Part shown: positions 11,378-22,278 of the stretch, piece by piece
Numbering within the stretch: the first letter of the stretch is position 1
How the letters are laid out: the number at the start of each line of letters is the position of its first letter
NCBI GenBank assembly: GCA_036250195.1
Contig: JAVHZZ010000008.1
Span: 8,546,434-8,610,433, forward strand
DNA: 64,000 nt
Direction of reading: 5' to 3'
From: Mixophyes australis
Taxonomy: Eukaryota; Chordata; Amphibia; Anura; Limnodynastidae
The notes under the pieces: generated by a model
Databases searched by the model: none
Seen by the model: only the letters and a program-made list of their open reading frames with translations
Told to the model about the DNA's origin: nothing
Translations under genes and position numbers: made by a program

Positions 11378-12875
11378 AAACGGGAATGTGAACTTACAAA
11401 TGTGAACTCTCCCTGGCATCAAACGCATTTTTATATCAAGGAGTCTATCCAAAATATGATATTGTAACAATTTTGTTGTATTTTGAGGTACTTGTAATAA
11501 TTTGAGAAATCTGTACAATCTCTCACTTGTCATTTAAAAGTGCCAGTGTTTTCTTTTTGTGTGCTTTTTAAGATGTATTACTTTAATAGTATTTAAATAC
11601 TTTATATAAAAGGATTATATTTTGAGACTGTATAAACAAATATTGATTAAAACCGGAAAATACTGGTAGATACAATACATTTCACTTTTCTCATTAACAT
11701 CACATTCACAAGTGAATATTTTATTCTTCCATGAATATAAACTTATGAATATAGTTTTAACACTTTTGTTATCTGCTGCACTATGCCACTGGGTCTAGAA
11801 ATGTCTCTCTCACAAGTTTAAATGTCGGCAACAAGAACAGAGAAATCTCTTGTAACAGACGATAATCATGATGGACACATAGGTAGTTTCGTGTATTACA
11901 AAGTTCCGCTAGCGCGACTGACTTGTAGAAGGCAGATAATTGTGTTCACTGGCGTAGAAAGCTAATTATCTGCACGTCCACATAGCTCCCGCCAGACGCT
12001 AATCTTCCATCTTCCAGCGGCGTCTGTGCAATCATCCCAGTCTGCTGCTCCAGCGTGTGTCCAATTTAATCTGCCAGATGCAGCTGGACTGAGATAAGAG
12101 GAGTCGCACTGAACTGCGGGACGACTCCGCTGAGCAGATTGCAGATCTCCTGGGAATGCAGTTATATAGGATCTGTCTGATAACCGTCATACGCACAGAT
12201 TAGTACTGCTGTGCGGTGAATGACAAACAAGACTCCCGCCATCTGGTGCACACAGAGATGATCTGACCGTGCTCTATACATTGAACAGTTCTGATTGATA
12301 GATTTAGCAATGACTTAGTGTAATATTTATCTGTTACAGATTTCATCTCAACAATACAATTGTTTCTCAGACTTTGTGTATAGGCCGAGTATGACCATTT
12401 GTCATTTAGTTAAGTAGAACAGTTTGTCAATACAGATACATTGTATCACTAGATGATGATGGTTTTTTTATTATGAGGTCTGTGTATCTGTGAGCGTGTG
12501 TGCGGGACGGGCTGTACACAGCGGTGAACACGTTCTCACAAATATGATTTCAATAGATTTACAAAAACAACAGTTTATTCTATTATAGTAATTCCCAGGC
12601 AGTTGTGCCGTAAAATAGCAGACGGTATGTGTGACAATGATATAGGAAAGATCAGGACATTTATTTAACAGAAATGGAAGTACATTGAAGGATGATACGA
12701 CATGTGTTTTAATTGAAAAACACCCAATAAAATAAGAAATGTGTTATTACTCGTTAGTAATATTCTCCGTCTAGAGGAAGGGCCATAGATGGAGATATGG
12801 GAGGCAGTGATGTCAATGTAGAAGATTACTAATCCGCTCTCCAATCTTCAGTTCCTTTATTCAGTGCACCAATTG

Positions 12876-12914
<39 letters not shown>

Positions 12915-12991
12915 GAGGGGGAAAAAAGTCACGTAAGACAAACCAAGAAGTACCGGGGCCCTCAAGGATTTAGTTAAAATAATACAATGTA

Positions 12992-13034
<43 letters not shown>

Positions 13035-13625
13035 GTATATTGCTGTAAGTGTTGATCGTTCCTTGAGCCGGGGTGGGGTTCACAAGGAGCTCAGCAGTGT
13101 AGCACCCTCCAGTAGTATCTGGTAACATTACAGAGGGACATTGTAAGATTCCAGTCTCTTTGTTCTCTGATAAATCCTGCAGTCTCTTTGGCCATTTTGC
13201 TTTGTGATTCATCAAAGTCAATTCATGAGTTTCTGTGCGTTCTTTTTGGGTCAAATAACAAACCAGATTTATGGGTGCCGAACTCACTCACCTCTTCCAG
13301 CCTGTTTTACTGTTCTCTAAATATATTCATATTTCACTTACTGTACAATCTTGTGGCAGAATTCTCAGAGCCTCTGGTGTGACACGAGATTATGAATTAC
13401 AACCAGAACAGGGAGATGTAACACTGCGTGTTCTCATGTTCTTCTCATATGACTACAGAATGGCTTATGGATTGACAGCTATACATAGTGAGGGTCCCGG
13501 TGTTTGCAAACCCCATAGTATAATATGTTCCAGTCCATTGAAGAGACGCTTAATATTTGGTCTTGGAGAGGAGGTAACCATTTTGTGGACTGAACCCAAT
13601 ATTCACAAGCATACAAGTTATGATT
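11378..13625 (+). other. patj: patj intron, part before the minisatellite
   Basis: A/T-rich unique sequence with two (TTA)n tracts. A weaker CTCF-like word is at 12235-12249. No exon recognised. Confidence 0.6.
12876..13034. repeat. Two (TTA)n microsatellites
   Basis: TTA-type runs at about 12876-12911 and 12995-13034, about 80 bp apart, in the large patj intron upstream of the 43-bp array. Confidence 0.95.
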
Positions 13626-16014
13626 TCACTAGGAGCCAGTGACATCACTGAGAACGCAGCCTATCCAGTCACTAGGAACCAGTGACATCACTGAGAGTGC
13701 AGCCTATCCAGTCACTAGGAACCAGTGACATCACTGAGAATGCAGCCTATTCATTCACTAGGAGCCAGTGACATCACTGAGAATGCAGCCTATCCTGTCA
13801 CTAGGAACCAGTGACATCACTGAGAATGCAGCCTATCCATTCACTAGGAACCAGTGACATCACTGAGAACGCAGCCTATCCATTCACTAGGAACCAGTGA
13901 CATCACTGAGAATGCAGCCTATCCATTCACTAGGAACCAGTGACATCACTGAGAGTGCAGCCTATCCAGTTACTAGGAGCCAGTGACCTCACTGAGAGTG
14001 CAGCCTATCCAATCACTAGGTACCAGTGACATCACTGAGAATGCAGCCTATCCAGTCACTAGGAACCAGTGACATCACTGAGAGTACAGCCTATCCAGTC
14101 ACTAGGAACCAGTGACATCACTGAGAATGCAGCCTATACATTCACTAGGAACCAGTGACATCACTGAGAATGCAGCCTATCCATTCACTAGGAACCAGTG
14201 ACATCACTGAGAGTGCAGCCTATCCAGTCACTAGGAACCAGTGACCTCACTGAGAGTGCAGCCTATCCAATCACTAGGTACCAGTGACATCACTGAGAAT
14301 GCAGCCTATCCAGTCACTAGGTACCAGTGACATCACTGAGAATGCAGCCTATCCAGTCACTAGGAACCAGTGACATCACTGAGAATGCAGCCTATCCAGT
14401 CACTAGGAACCAGTGACATCACTGAGAGTGCAGCCTATCCAGTCATTAGGAACCAGTAACATCACTGAGAGTGCAGCCTATCCATTCACTGGGAACCAGT
14501 GACATCACTGAGAGTGCAGCCTATCCAGTCACTAGGAACCAGTGACATCACAGAGAGTGCAGCCTATCCAGTCACTAGGAACCAGTGACATCACAGAGAG
14601 TGCAGCTTATCCAGTCACTAGGAACCAGTGACATCACAGAGAATGCAGCCTATCCAGTCACTAGGAACCAGTGACATCACTGAGAATGCAGCCTATCCAG
14701 TCACTAGGAACCAGTGACCTCACTGAGAGTGCAGCCTATCCAGTCATTAGGAACCAGTGACCTCACTGAGAGTGCAGCCTATCCAGTCACTAGGAACCAG
14801 TGACATCACTGAGAGTGCAGCCTATCCAGTCACTAGGAACCAGTGACATCACTGAGAATGCAGCCTATTCATTCACTAGGAGCCAGTGACATCACTGAGA
14901 ATGCAGCCTATCCTGTCACTAGGAACCAGTGACATCACTGAGAATGCAGCCTATCCATTCACTAGGAACCAGTGACATCACTGAGAACGCAGCCTATCCA
15001 TTCACTAGGAACCAGTGACCTCACTGAGAATGCAGCCTATCCATTCACTAGGAACCAGTGACATCACTGAGAGTGCAGCCTATCCAGTCACTAGGAGCCA
15101 GTGACCTCACTGAGAGTGCAGCCTATCCATTCACTAGGAACCAGTGACATCATTGAGAATGCAGCCTATCCAGTCACTAGGAACCAGTGACATCACTGAG
15201 AGTGCAGCCTATCCAGTCACTAGGAACCAGTGACATCACTGAGAATGCAGCCTATCCATTCACTAGGAACCAGTGACATCACTGAGAATGCAGCCTATCC
15301 ATTCACTAGGAACCAGTGACATCACTGAGAGTGCAGCCTATCCAGTCACTAGGAACCAGTGACCTCACTGAGAGTGCAGCCTATCCAATCACTAGGTACC
15401 AGTGACATCACTGAGAGTGCAGCCTATCCAGTCACTAGGAACCAGTGACATCACTGAGAATGCAGCCTATCCAGTCACTAGGAACCAGTGACATCACTGA
15501 GAGTGCAGCCTATCCAGTCATTAGGAACCAGTGACATCACTGAGAGTGCAGCCTATCCATTCACTGGGAACCAGTGACATCACTGAGAGTGCAGCCTATC
15601 CAGTCACTGGGAACCAGTGACATCACTGAGAGTGCAGCCTATCCAGTCACTAGGAACCAGTGACATCACAGAGAGTGCAGCCTATCCAGTCACTAGGAAC
15701 CAGTGACATCACTGAGAATGCAGCCTATCCAGTCACTAGGAACCAGTGACATCACTGAGAGTGCAGCCTATCCAGTCATTAGGAACCAGTGACATCACAG
15801 AGAGTGCAGCCTATCCAGTCACTAGGAACCAGTGACCTCACTGAGAGTGCAGCCTATCCAATCACTAGGTACCAGTGACATCACTGAGAATGCAGCCTGT
15901 CCAGTCACTAGGAGCCAGTGACATCACTGAGAATGCAGCCTATCCAGTCACTAGGAACCAGTGACATCACTGAGAATGCAGCCTATCCAGTCACTAGGAA
16001 CCAGTGACATCACT
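13626..16014 (+). repeat. 43-bp minisatellite array, about 55 copies (patj intron)
   Basis: The unit begins TCACTAGGAACCAGTGACAT and continues CACTGAGAATGCAGCCTATCCAG; unit length counts to 43 bp. Units differ at a few fixed positions: AA/AG/TA after TAGG, ACATC/ACCTC, GAAT/GAGT, and CAGT/CATT/CAAT at the end. Part of the array is duplicated at 1118 bp (26 units). It fills most of the second half of the intron between PDZ9 exons G and H. The same unit occurs inverted at 45505-46200. Confidence 0.98.
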
Positions 16015-16769
16015 CTATACCGATGAATATTAGTTCAGACCACTATATAGAGGCCACCACTGTGTGTGTAAGTGATGGTTGCACATTTTCACTCCACCAT
16101 CCATCCCCGAGTGTGATGACAGTAACATCTGAAGAGAAGTGTTTGACATCTTGGCCTCTCTTGTACCTCTTTTCCCTTCTGTTCAGCATCATTTTTTATT
16201 TATATCCGTCCTCTTTCAAAATTCTGCTTTATCTATAATAAAATGCAATTTAATAAAGCCCAGTGCAGCAGGAAGACGCAGCACAGCCAGAGCAGGTGAG
16301 AAATACAGATATTATTGGCATCTATAATGTCTGTGATCCATGTTACTGTGACAGCCGCACATTACACTGACGTTTGTACATCTTATACATGTCACATATT
16401 TATCAACTGTCTTATGGTACAATGTGTACGTGAGATAAAGAGGAGAGCGTCCCCTGCTCACCCCGTCAGGTCACTTTAATCAAGATTCTGGAAATCTTAA
16501 GCTGCAGTACAAGGACTTGCGTTTGTTCCTTATAATACTCAGGTTTCCCCGATGAACACTGAGGCAATGACATCAGAACTCACAATTTATACAGTTATAA
16601 TTTACAGGTGTTTATATACTTGTGCATTATATTTTTAAGTAAAAGTACATTGATTAAGAGCCTGATAGTGATTTATTTGTTCTGTTTATGCAACGTGAGG
16701 ATGTTGTTGTGCAGAAATAAATGGGATTTCGATGTTGTCCCATCTCGCTCTGTGTGTTTCATGTTGTAG

Positions 16770-16867
16770 GTTGTAGCAGATACGAATATCAGTGCGATTG
16801 CCAGTCAGCTGGAGAGTATGTCTGTGAGCCAGAACTTCAGTACCGATCAGCAGTCCGAGGAGGGGGA
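16770..16867 (+). CDS. patj: patj exon H: end of PDZ9 and linker to PDZ10
   Basis: Acceptor atgttgtag, donor gga|gtgagt, phase in 0 and out 2. It encodes VVADTNISAIASQLESMS, as in mammalian PATJ, then a short polar linker (SQNFSTDQQSEEGE). It lies about 0.75 kb after the 43-bp minisatellite array in the preceding 6.9-kb intron. Confidence 0.92.
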
Positions 16868-17291
16868 GTGAGTACATCTTTACCTCTGGGGGGGGGATAA
16901 TGTACTGATTCTTCTGGGAAACTGTTTATAAAGACCAGTAAAATAACACCAAAATTCTGCATTGTTTCACGATAATTTAACCACAGGGTGGCACTGTTTT
17001 ACAACTGTTTATAGATTATATAACATCTTGTGTATATAAATATTCATTTAACCCAAAAAAATGGAAGGTACCTTATAATTTTTAGCCTGAGAAAAACAAT
17101 GGAGAACAATCTCCCTAAAATATCTGCAGATATCTTATTTTTATTTTTTTTTTGTTTCCCAACTTGGCCTTTATATCATAGTTCCTAGTTTTCACTCCTC
17201 TCCAGGTCTTACTCTCCCCCCTCCCTCCCTCTATAAGATGCTGGTGAATTGATGCCACAACTTTCCATCGTTCACTTGTTGTGTTTTGCAG

Positions 17292-17415
17292 GTGTCCTGT
17301 CCCGAAACTCATTCATCTGGAGAAGGGTCAGGATGGTCTTGGGTTTAGCATTGTTGGGGGGCACGGGAGCCCTCACGGAGATCTTCCTATTTACGTCAAG
17401 ACAATATTTTCTAAG
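17292..17415 (+). CDS. patj: patj exon I: N-terminal half of PDZ10
   Basis: Acceptor gttttgcag, donor aag|gtaaat, phase in 2 and out 0. It encodes CPVPKLIHLEKGQDGLGFSI, then VGGHGSPHGDLPIYVKTIFSK. The GLGFS binding loop and GGHGSPHGDLPIYVKTIF are hallmarks of the final PATJ PDZ domain. Confidence 0.95.
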
Positions 17416-18120
17416 GTAAATTGTTGCTACACATCTCAATATCCATTTTCTATCTATATCTAATGACCTGGCCATATACGTCGTACATGGTCTATCAACT
17501 AGTATAACAAGAGTCCGCCGGGTACATATATATCTCACAGATGGGATGTGGTGGGATCTTCAGAGAAGGTTTCACAGCAGGAGGACAATGCACCAGATTA
17601 AGAGGAGAATTGACAATTTGTGGGAACCCAGATCCACAGCCTCAGGGGAACCTCTCGTCTGCAAAGCTGCGTTCACCGTAGGAGGCTTATTGTGCATGTT
17701 CCCCATATTGTTAAGTGCAAGACTAAAGTGGTGGAAAAACTGTAACATGAGAATTGAAACAAATGTATCGCTGACAATGCGCCGTATTGTCTTAAATGTG
17801 AGTTTTCATATTCTGGAAGTAAAAGGGACCAAGCATATTATTGCAGCATTTTTATACAGTACAATTGGGGGGGGGGAATGCAGATTTGTGACATTTTAGG
17901 GCACAAAATATGTGGATATGTACGTATAGTCAGGGTAAGATGAATGCAGGAGGCTGTAAACCTAGAATTGTGACATTCAAGTGGTGCAATATATTATTAT
18001 TATTCAGGAAACACCGGTCCGGACTCTGCCCAGCACTTATATCCTGGGGAACAATGTGGGAAGAAATGTTTCTGTTCGTTCTCCCTGCACACAGGAGCTA
18101 CGTGCCTGAGTATTTATAGT

Positions 18121-18135
18121 GCTGCCCTCTGGTGG
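18121..18135 (-). promoter_or_regulatory. CTCF-type motif (minus strand)
   Basis: The minus strand reads CCACCAGAGGGCAGC, a full consensus match, in the last patj intron about 0.5 kb before the final exon. Confidence 0.62.
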
Positions 18136-18662
18136 CTGATGCTTAGTAATTCAACTGCATTCTTTCCACTGACAAAGGCTGTACGGAGGGTGATAAAACT
18201 CTCTTTACATTCTGCCATACGGTATAAATTACTCTGCGGAGATCCCATGCGTGTAGCTCACAGCCTGATTACTTCCATCTGTTCATTCACAGACCCTTTG
18301 TTTCTGGTACATTGTAACAATACTGCAAATGTTTCCTCTTATTTTGTTCTGTAAGAGTCCATCTTTAACAGCTGTCTAAATGGCTGAAACAGGAGAGATT
18401 ACCGCGTGTTCTACGTTATTACATTACAAGACAATCTTCTCTCCGCTCGCCCCATAAACGCGTAGTAATTGGCCTCAGGGTGTTGTGATTTAATAATCCG
18501 GATTATTATAAAAGGCTGCGTGTTCCTGTAACCGGTACCGTGAACCTCTTTTCAGACTGTAGCTCTTGTTGTTGTTTTAAGAATTAGCATCTCATTTAAA
18601 GAAACAACTGTGATTTATTTTATTTTATTAATATTTATTTTTTTTGCCATTTTTTTACATAG

Positions 18663-18809
18663 GGAGCTGCTGCAGTCGATACGAGACTGAAACGGGGCGA
18701 CCAGATATTAGCGGTTAACGAGGAGAGCCTGGAGGGCGTCACGCATGAAGAGGCTGTCGCCATTTTAAAACGTCAGCGAGGAAACGTGACGCTGACGGTG
18801 TTATCGTAA
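18663..18809 (+). CDS. patj: patj exon J: end of PDZ10 and stop codon
   Basis: After a T-rich tract and acatag acceptor the exon reads GAAAVDTRLKRGDQILAVNE, then ESLEGVTHEEAVAILKRQRG and NVTLTVLS, with TAA at 18807-18809. The protein ends directly at the last PDZ strand, as in mammals. The usual AVNGETLEG is AVNEESLEG here, a small change in the loop. Confidence 0.95.
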   Translation, partial: GAAAVDTRLKRGDQILAVNEESLEGVTHEEAVAILKRQRGNVTLTVLS

Positions 18810-20100
18810 TGACTGTGTGTGTGTGTAGTGATTGTCCGAGGGCGCACAGTGTATCACAGGCAAACGGCGACTCTCCTGCACTTGGGAAACTAAAACTCCT
18901 TTGCATTGGACAATGGCTGTCTGGGATTTGTAGTTCCACAACTGCTGGAGAACAATCAATTTTGCCAACCTCTGGTGAAACGCGTGAATTGTGTGTGTCC
19001 CGGGGAACCACTTACCGTACCGCGCTTTTTGCTGAGTCCAGTGTACAATATAAAGCACATTAATACAGAAACGCATTACCACCGTATTACCTTAATAGCG
19101 GACAAGTCTTCCAGCCAGCCCATAGTACAGTATAATGTCATTTTGTCGTCTTGTCAATGTCGAACGTTTTGCAAACTCTTCAATTCCCTAAATCCGTCCT
19201 TGCACTTCTGGGTTATAAAGGGTGTATTGTTTAGTGAAATGTGGGAAAATGCTAAAGGACATTATGTTCTGGTTAAACAATTACACTGATTTTTTGAGAT
19301 ATTAGGAGCCCAAGTAAAGAATTTAATGTGCTGTAACAATGAAACCTGTTCTGTGTGTTACAGAAATCTCTCAACATTTCTGGTGCTGGTAAAATGAGAC
19401 CATTGTAGGAGCGTTTGACCTACAGCTCGTATAATACTTCAGATAATAATAATTAGCGCTGGTGTGACTGATCAGCAGGAGACGCGTCAAGCTGGTGATT
19501 CAGCATAAGTACAGTAGCTTATAGCGGGCGCACACTTACTGTCTAACTTGCACCAGATTATTTAGAGCTAATTGCTGACTGGGTGCTGCAGGTTAATGCA
19601 CATTCTTACATTGGCAGCACGTTAGTAAAAACCCCGCTGGCTTCTTGCAATTATGTTGCGTTTTACATTCCTGCGATCTGCACAGCGGATACAAATTGAC
19701 TCTGTGCTCTCATTTCTACTGTTGTACTATTGATAATAGCGTTCTCAATGTATATGTATATAAAGCGTGTGGATAGATAAAGCTATATTTTATTTAAGAC
19801 TAAAGATTAATTTTTTTCAGAATTATAAGAGTATGTTGCACTGTGCGGCTTTGTTCGGTCGCTGTTGGTTTGGGGCAGAGTAACAAAACAAGATAAAAAA
19901 ATGCTGCTAGCTCAATTATTTGTAGACCTCCCCCTGGTGGCAGAAAGGTAAACTGCACCTGCTGTGGTATATAATCAGAATAGACAGGATTAGACCTGGA
20001 ATAAAAGGTGGCCACTAATAAAAATGGCAGCCTCCATTGTGTGAAGCTAACGGATACAGATTAATGGCTCGCTCAGGCTTACTGGTAAAAAGATTTCTCT
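18810..20100 (+). other. patj: patj 3' UTR (end uncertain)
   Basis: Non-coding sequence after the stop codon. The first AATAAA hexamers are at 20000-20005 and 20017-20022; later ones are at 20419-20424 and 21146-21151. The true cleavage site cannot be told from sequence. A fragment at about 18916-18967 resembles one arm of the hAT MITE seen at 31162 and 36317. Confidence 0.4.
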
Positions 20101-21934
20101 ACTCTGAGCGAAATCCCCTTTTAATGGATGACTTTTATGATTTACCAATTAATACGCCGGCTCTGTTATCCCCTTGGTGGACTTAAGAGGTTCGGAATGT
20201 GAACACAGAATGTATAGACATCTTTATTCTGGATATATGTGTGTATTTTATATACACTTTTTTTTTTTTATAGAGGGCGACATCTGAATGTAATCTGTAT
20301 ACCTGGCTTAAAGCGTGCGCGGCCTTCACACGGCGGCCATTTTGTGTCCACCCTGCTGTCTGTCAGTGCACTTGGATCTGGTACCATCACTGAGGAATTA
20401 GGCAGTTTTTTAATGTTAATAAATGACCATGAGTCTGCTATACATAATTACCGGCTGTGTACTGTACAGAACATGCTAGAACCTCGTAATAATCACCAAG
20501 GAAGAAATACATAGGAAACATTATTCCCGTTTTAAGAGCTCATAAACTAGATTAGGAGGAAAAAAAAAAAACAATAAACAAATGTAATTTCAGTAAGATT
20601 TTGTGGTATTTTCCTTTGTATGTTACCAAAGTATATTCCCTTATATACGTATTTATCAAACGGTCTGCTTCCATGTGTGACCTCGCTTATCTTACATTTG
20701 AGGTGTGGCTCATACAGCGGTAACCGGGTTCTGTACAGGAAACATGAAGTTTCCTCCTTTAATTCCTTGTGATTTACTATATTTTGGAGGGGAAATCTAC
20801 CAGAACAGCCGACCGTTCCACCATCTTTGTGCGTGTTAATGAGCAGGCCAATCCAATATCGTTAGTAATTAATTAAACGCAGCGTGCCAAAAAGGATGCC
20901 CCCGGAGCCGATGTTTTGTTCCACGCAGACCCTACGTGTCACTGTTGATCAGTTTGTGACTTTTAAGATATTTAAGCTGTAAAGAATCATTTTGTCTCTT
21001 TTCTGCTCAGGTGAAACCTTTTCTTGTGTTTTATAGGTTTATTTTAATAATTGAAACCTTCAGCGGAAGGCCAAGCTAATTGTATTTTACATGCCTGTAA
21101 ACTAATGAACTGAACAGAATATTTTATTAAGCTTATACAAATTCAAATAAAATAGTTGCTTACAACACGATCTCTGCAGTTTGGCGTCTTCTGTTGGGTG
21201 CAGGAATTTTAATCTCCGTTCTCAGGTTAAAGTTTCCACCTTGTCAGCACTGAGGGCAAGAACCAGGAATCTGCAGCACTGAACAAACGGGGTCCCGAGA
21301 GGAAGTACTGATGTGTTGTAGGGGGGTAGACAAAGAGAAAACACCTATAAAGTAAATCTGTCCCCTCCTATAAACACATTGGTGTGTAAGGATTTGTCGA
21401 AGATAAATGGTTGGCTTACCTTCATTTTAAGTTCAGTTTATAAGCTTCATTTATATGCATATAACTCCGACCTTTCAGCTAGTTTCTGAATTTAATTTCA
21501 TCTAGAGGTTGTGGTCTCCTGCTGCCTCCATTCCCCTCCTCACATCATGTCACTGCCCCTGTCACATGCAGCCCTGTCCTCACTAACACATCACTCATCT
21601 CCTGATATACTCTGTGCTGCTGGGGGACCCTGCCAATGGCAAAAACTGGCACATACAGTAAAACACTGTCACTTATTGTGCAGTTGGATACATGTGTGTA
21701 CCTAATAATCTGTCTACTTTGCTCAATTGTGAATGCAGAATACACATTGTAGGTTGTATTCAAGTCTGTTACATGTATGATGTGCTGGGTTGCTCTGGGC
21801 AGTTTAAACACTGCAGAAAAAGTCCACTTTTATGTGATTTCTTTAAAATGTCTATGATGCAGATAATTGTGGCTTTATGCTCACCTAACGCATAGAATAA
21901 AAATAAGGGTCATGTGGGGTCATAAGTAAGTTAT

Positions 21935-21949
21935 CCAGCAGATGGCGCA
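21935..21949 (+). promoter_or_regulatory. CTCF-type motif (plus strand)
   Basis: CCAGCAGATGGCGCA matches the CTCF core at 14 of 15 positions (A instead of a pyrimidine last). In the convergent spacer. Divergent in orientation to the motif at 18121. Confidence 0.5.
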
Positions 21950-22171
21950 CTTGCTCAGCTCTCACTAATTTATGCCTTAGCTTCTGGTAGCAGAGGTTTA
22001 ATTATTTCAAGGTCATTTAAATAACCTCTGCAGATGAGAAATGCACCAATGACCGGCACTAATTCAAACTGTGGCTTCTAATTTATGTTCACAATCTATT
22101 AAATATATTCCAAATAATGCTCAAAATCCATCAACTGTAAGAGTTTCTACATAGAGGTATCTGAATGCAGT

Positions 22172-22278
22172 ATCCGGGCATTGGGCTGATATGCTGCAGA
22201 TTTGTAAATCCGGGCATTGGGGTGATATGCTGCAGATTTGTAAATCCGGGCATTGGGGTGATATGCTGCCAGATTTAC
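22172..22278 (+). repeat. 36-bp tandem repeat, about three copies
   Basis: Unit ATCCGGGCATTGGGGTGATA TGCTGCAGATTTGTAA, starting at 22172, 22208 and 22244. Lies in the spacer between the genes. Confidence 0.95.

Larger units (their letters stand above)
1..18809 (+). other. patj: patj gene, 3' part (ten exons, last three PDZ domains)
   Basis: PATJ (INADL) is a cytoplasmic scaffold of many PDZ domains. In known vertebrates it binds PALS1 through an N-terminal L27 domain and holds the Crumbs polarity complex at apical tight junctions; the PDZ domains bind C-terminal tails of junction proteins. Here ten exons join with consistent phases into 368 codons. They encode three PDZ domains with binding loops GLGLS, ALGIS and GLGFS, equivalent to PDZ8, 9 and 10 of the human protein, and end in VTLTVLS-stop like the mammalian protein. 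Linker residues and the PDZ10 text (GGHGSPHGDLPIYVKTIF) favour PATJ over its paralogue MPDZ. The N-terminal exons lie before base 1. Identification is from remembered family sequence, without a search. Confidence 0.93.

Noticed and set aside
13030..13642. Open frames next to the minisatellite
   Set aside because: No family resemblance, and they run into the repeat; intronic chance frames.
13626..16014. CRISPR-like array of regular repeats
   Set aside because: The repeat is continuous, with no unique spacers, and the genome is a vertebrate; it is a minisatellite.
1..18809. MPDZ (MUPP1) instead of PATJ
   Set aside because: The closest paralogue, but the linker text, the ending VTLTVLS and the neighbouring kank4 fit PATJ.
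19926..19940. Further CTCF-like word (ACCTCCCCCTGGTGG)
   Set aside because: The minus strand lacks the essential GGC (has GGA), so it is weaker than the four listed.
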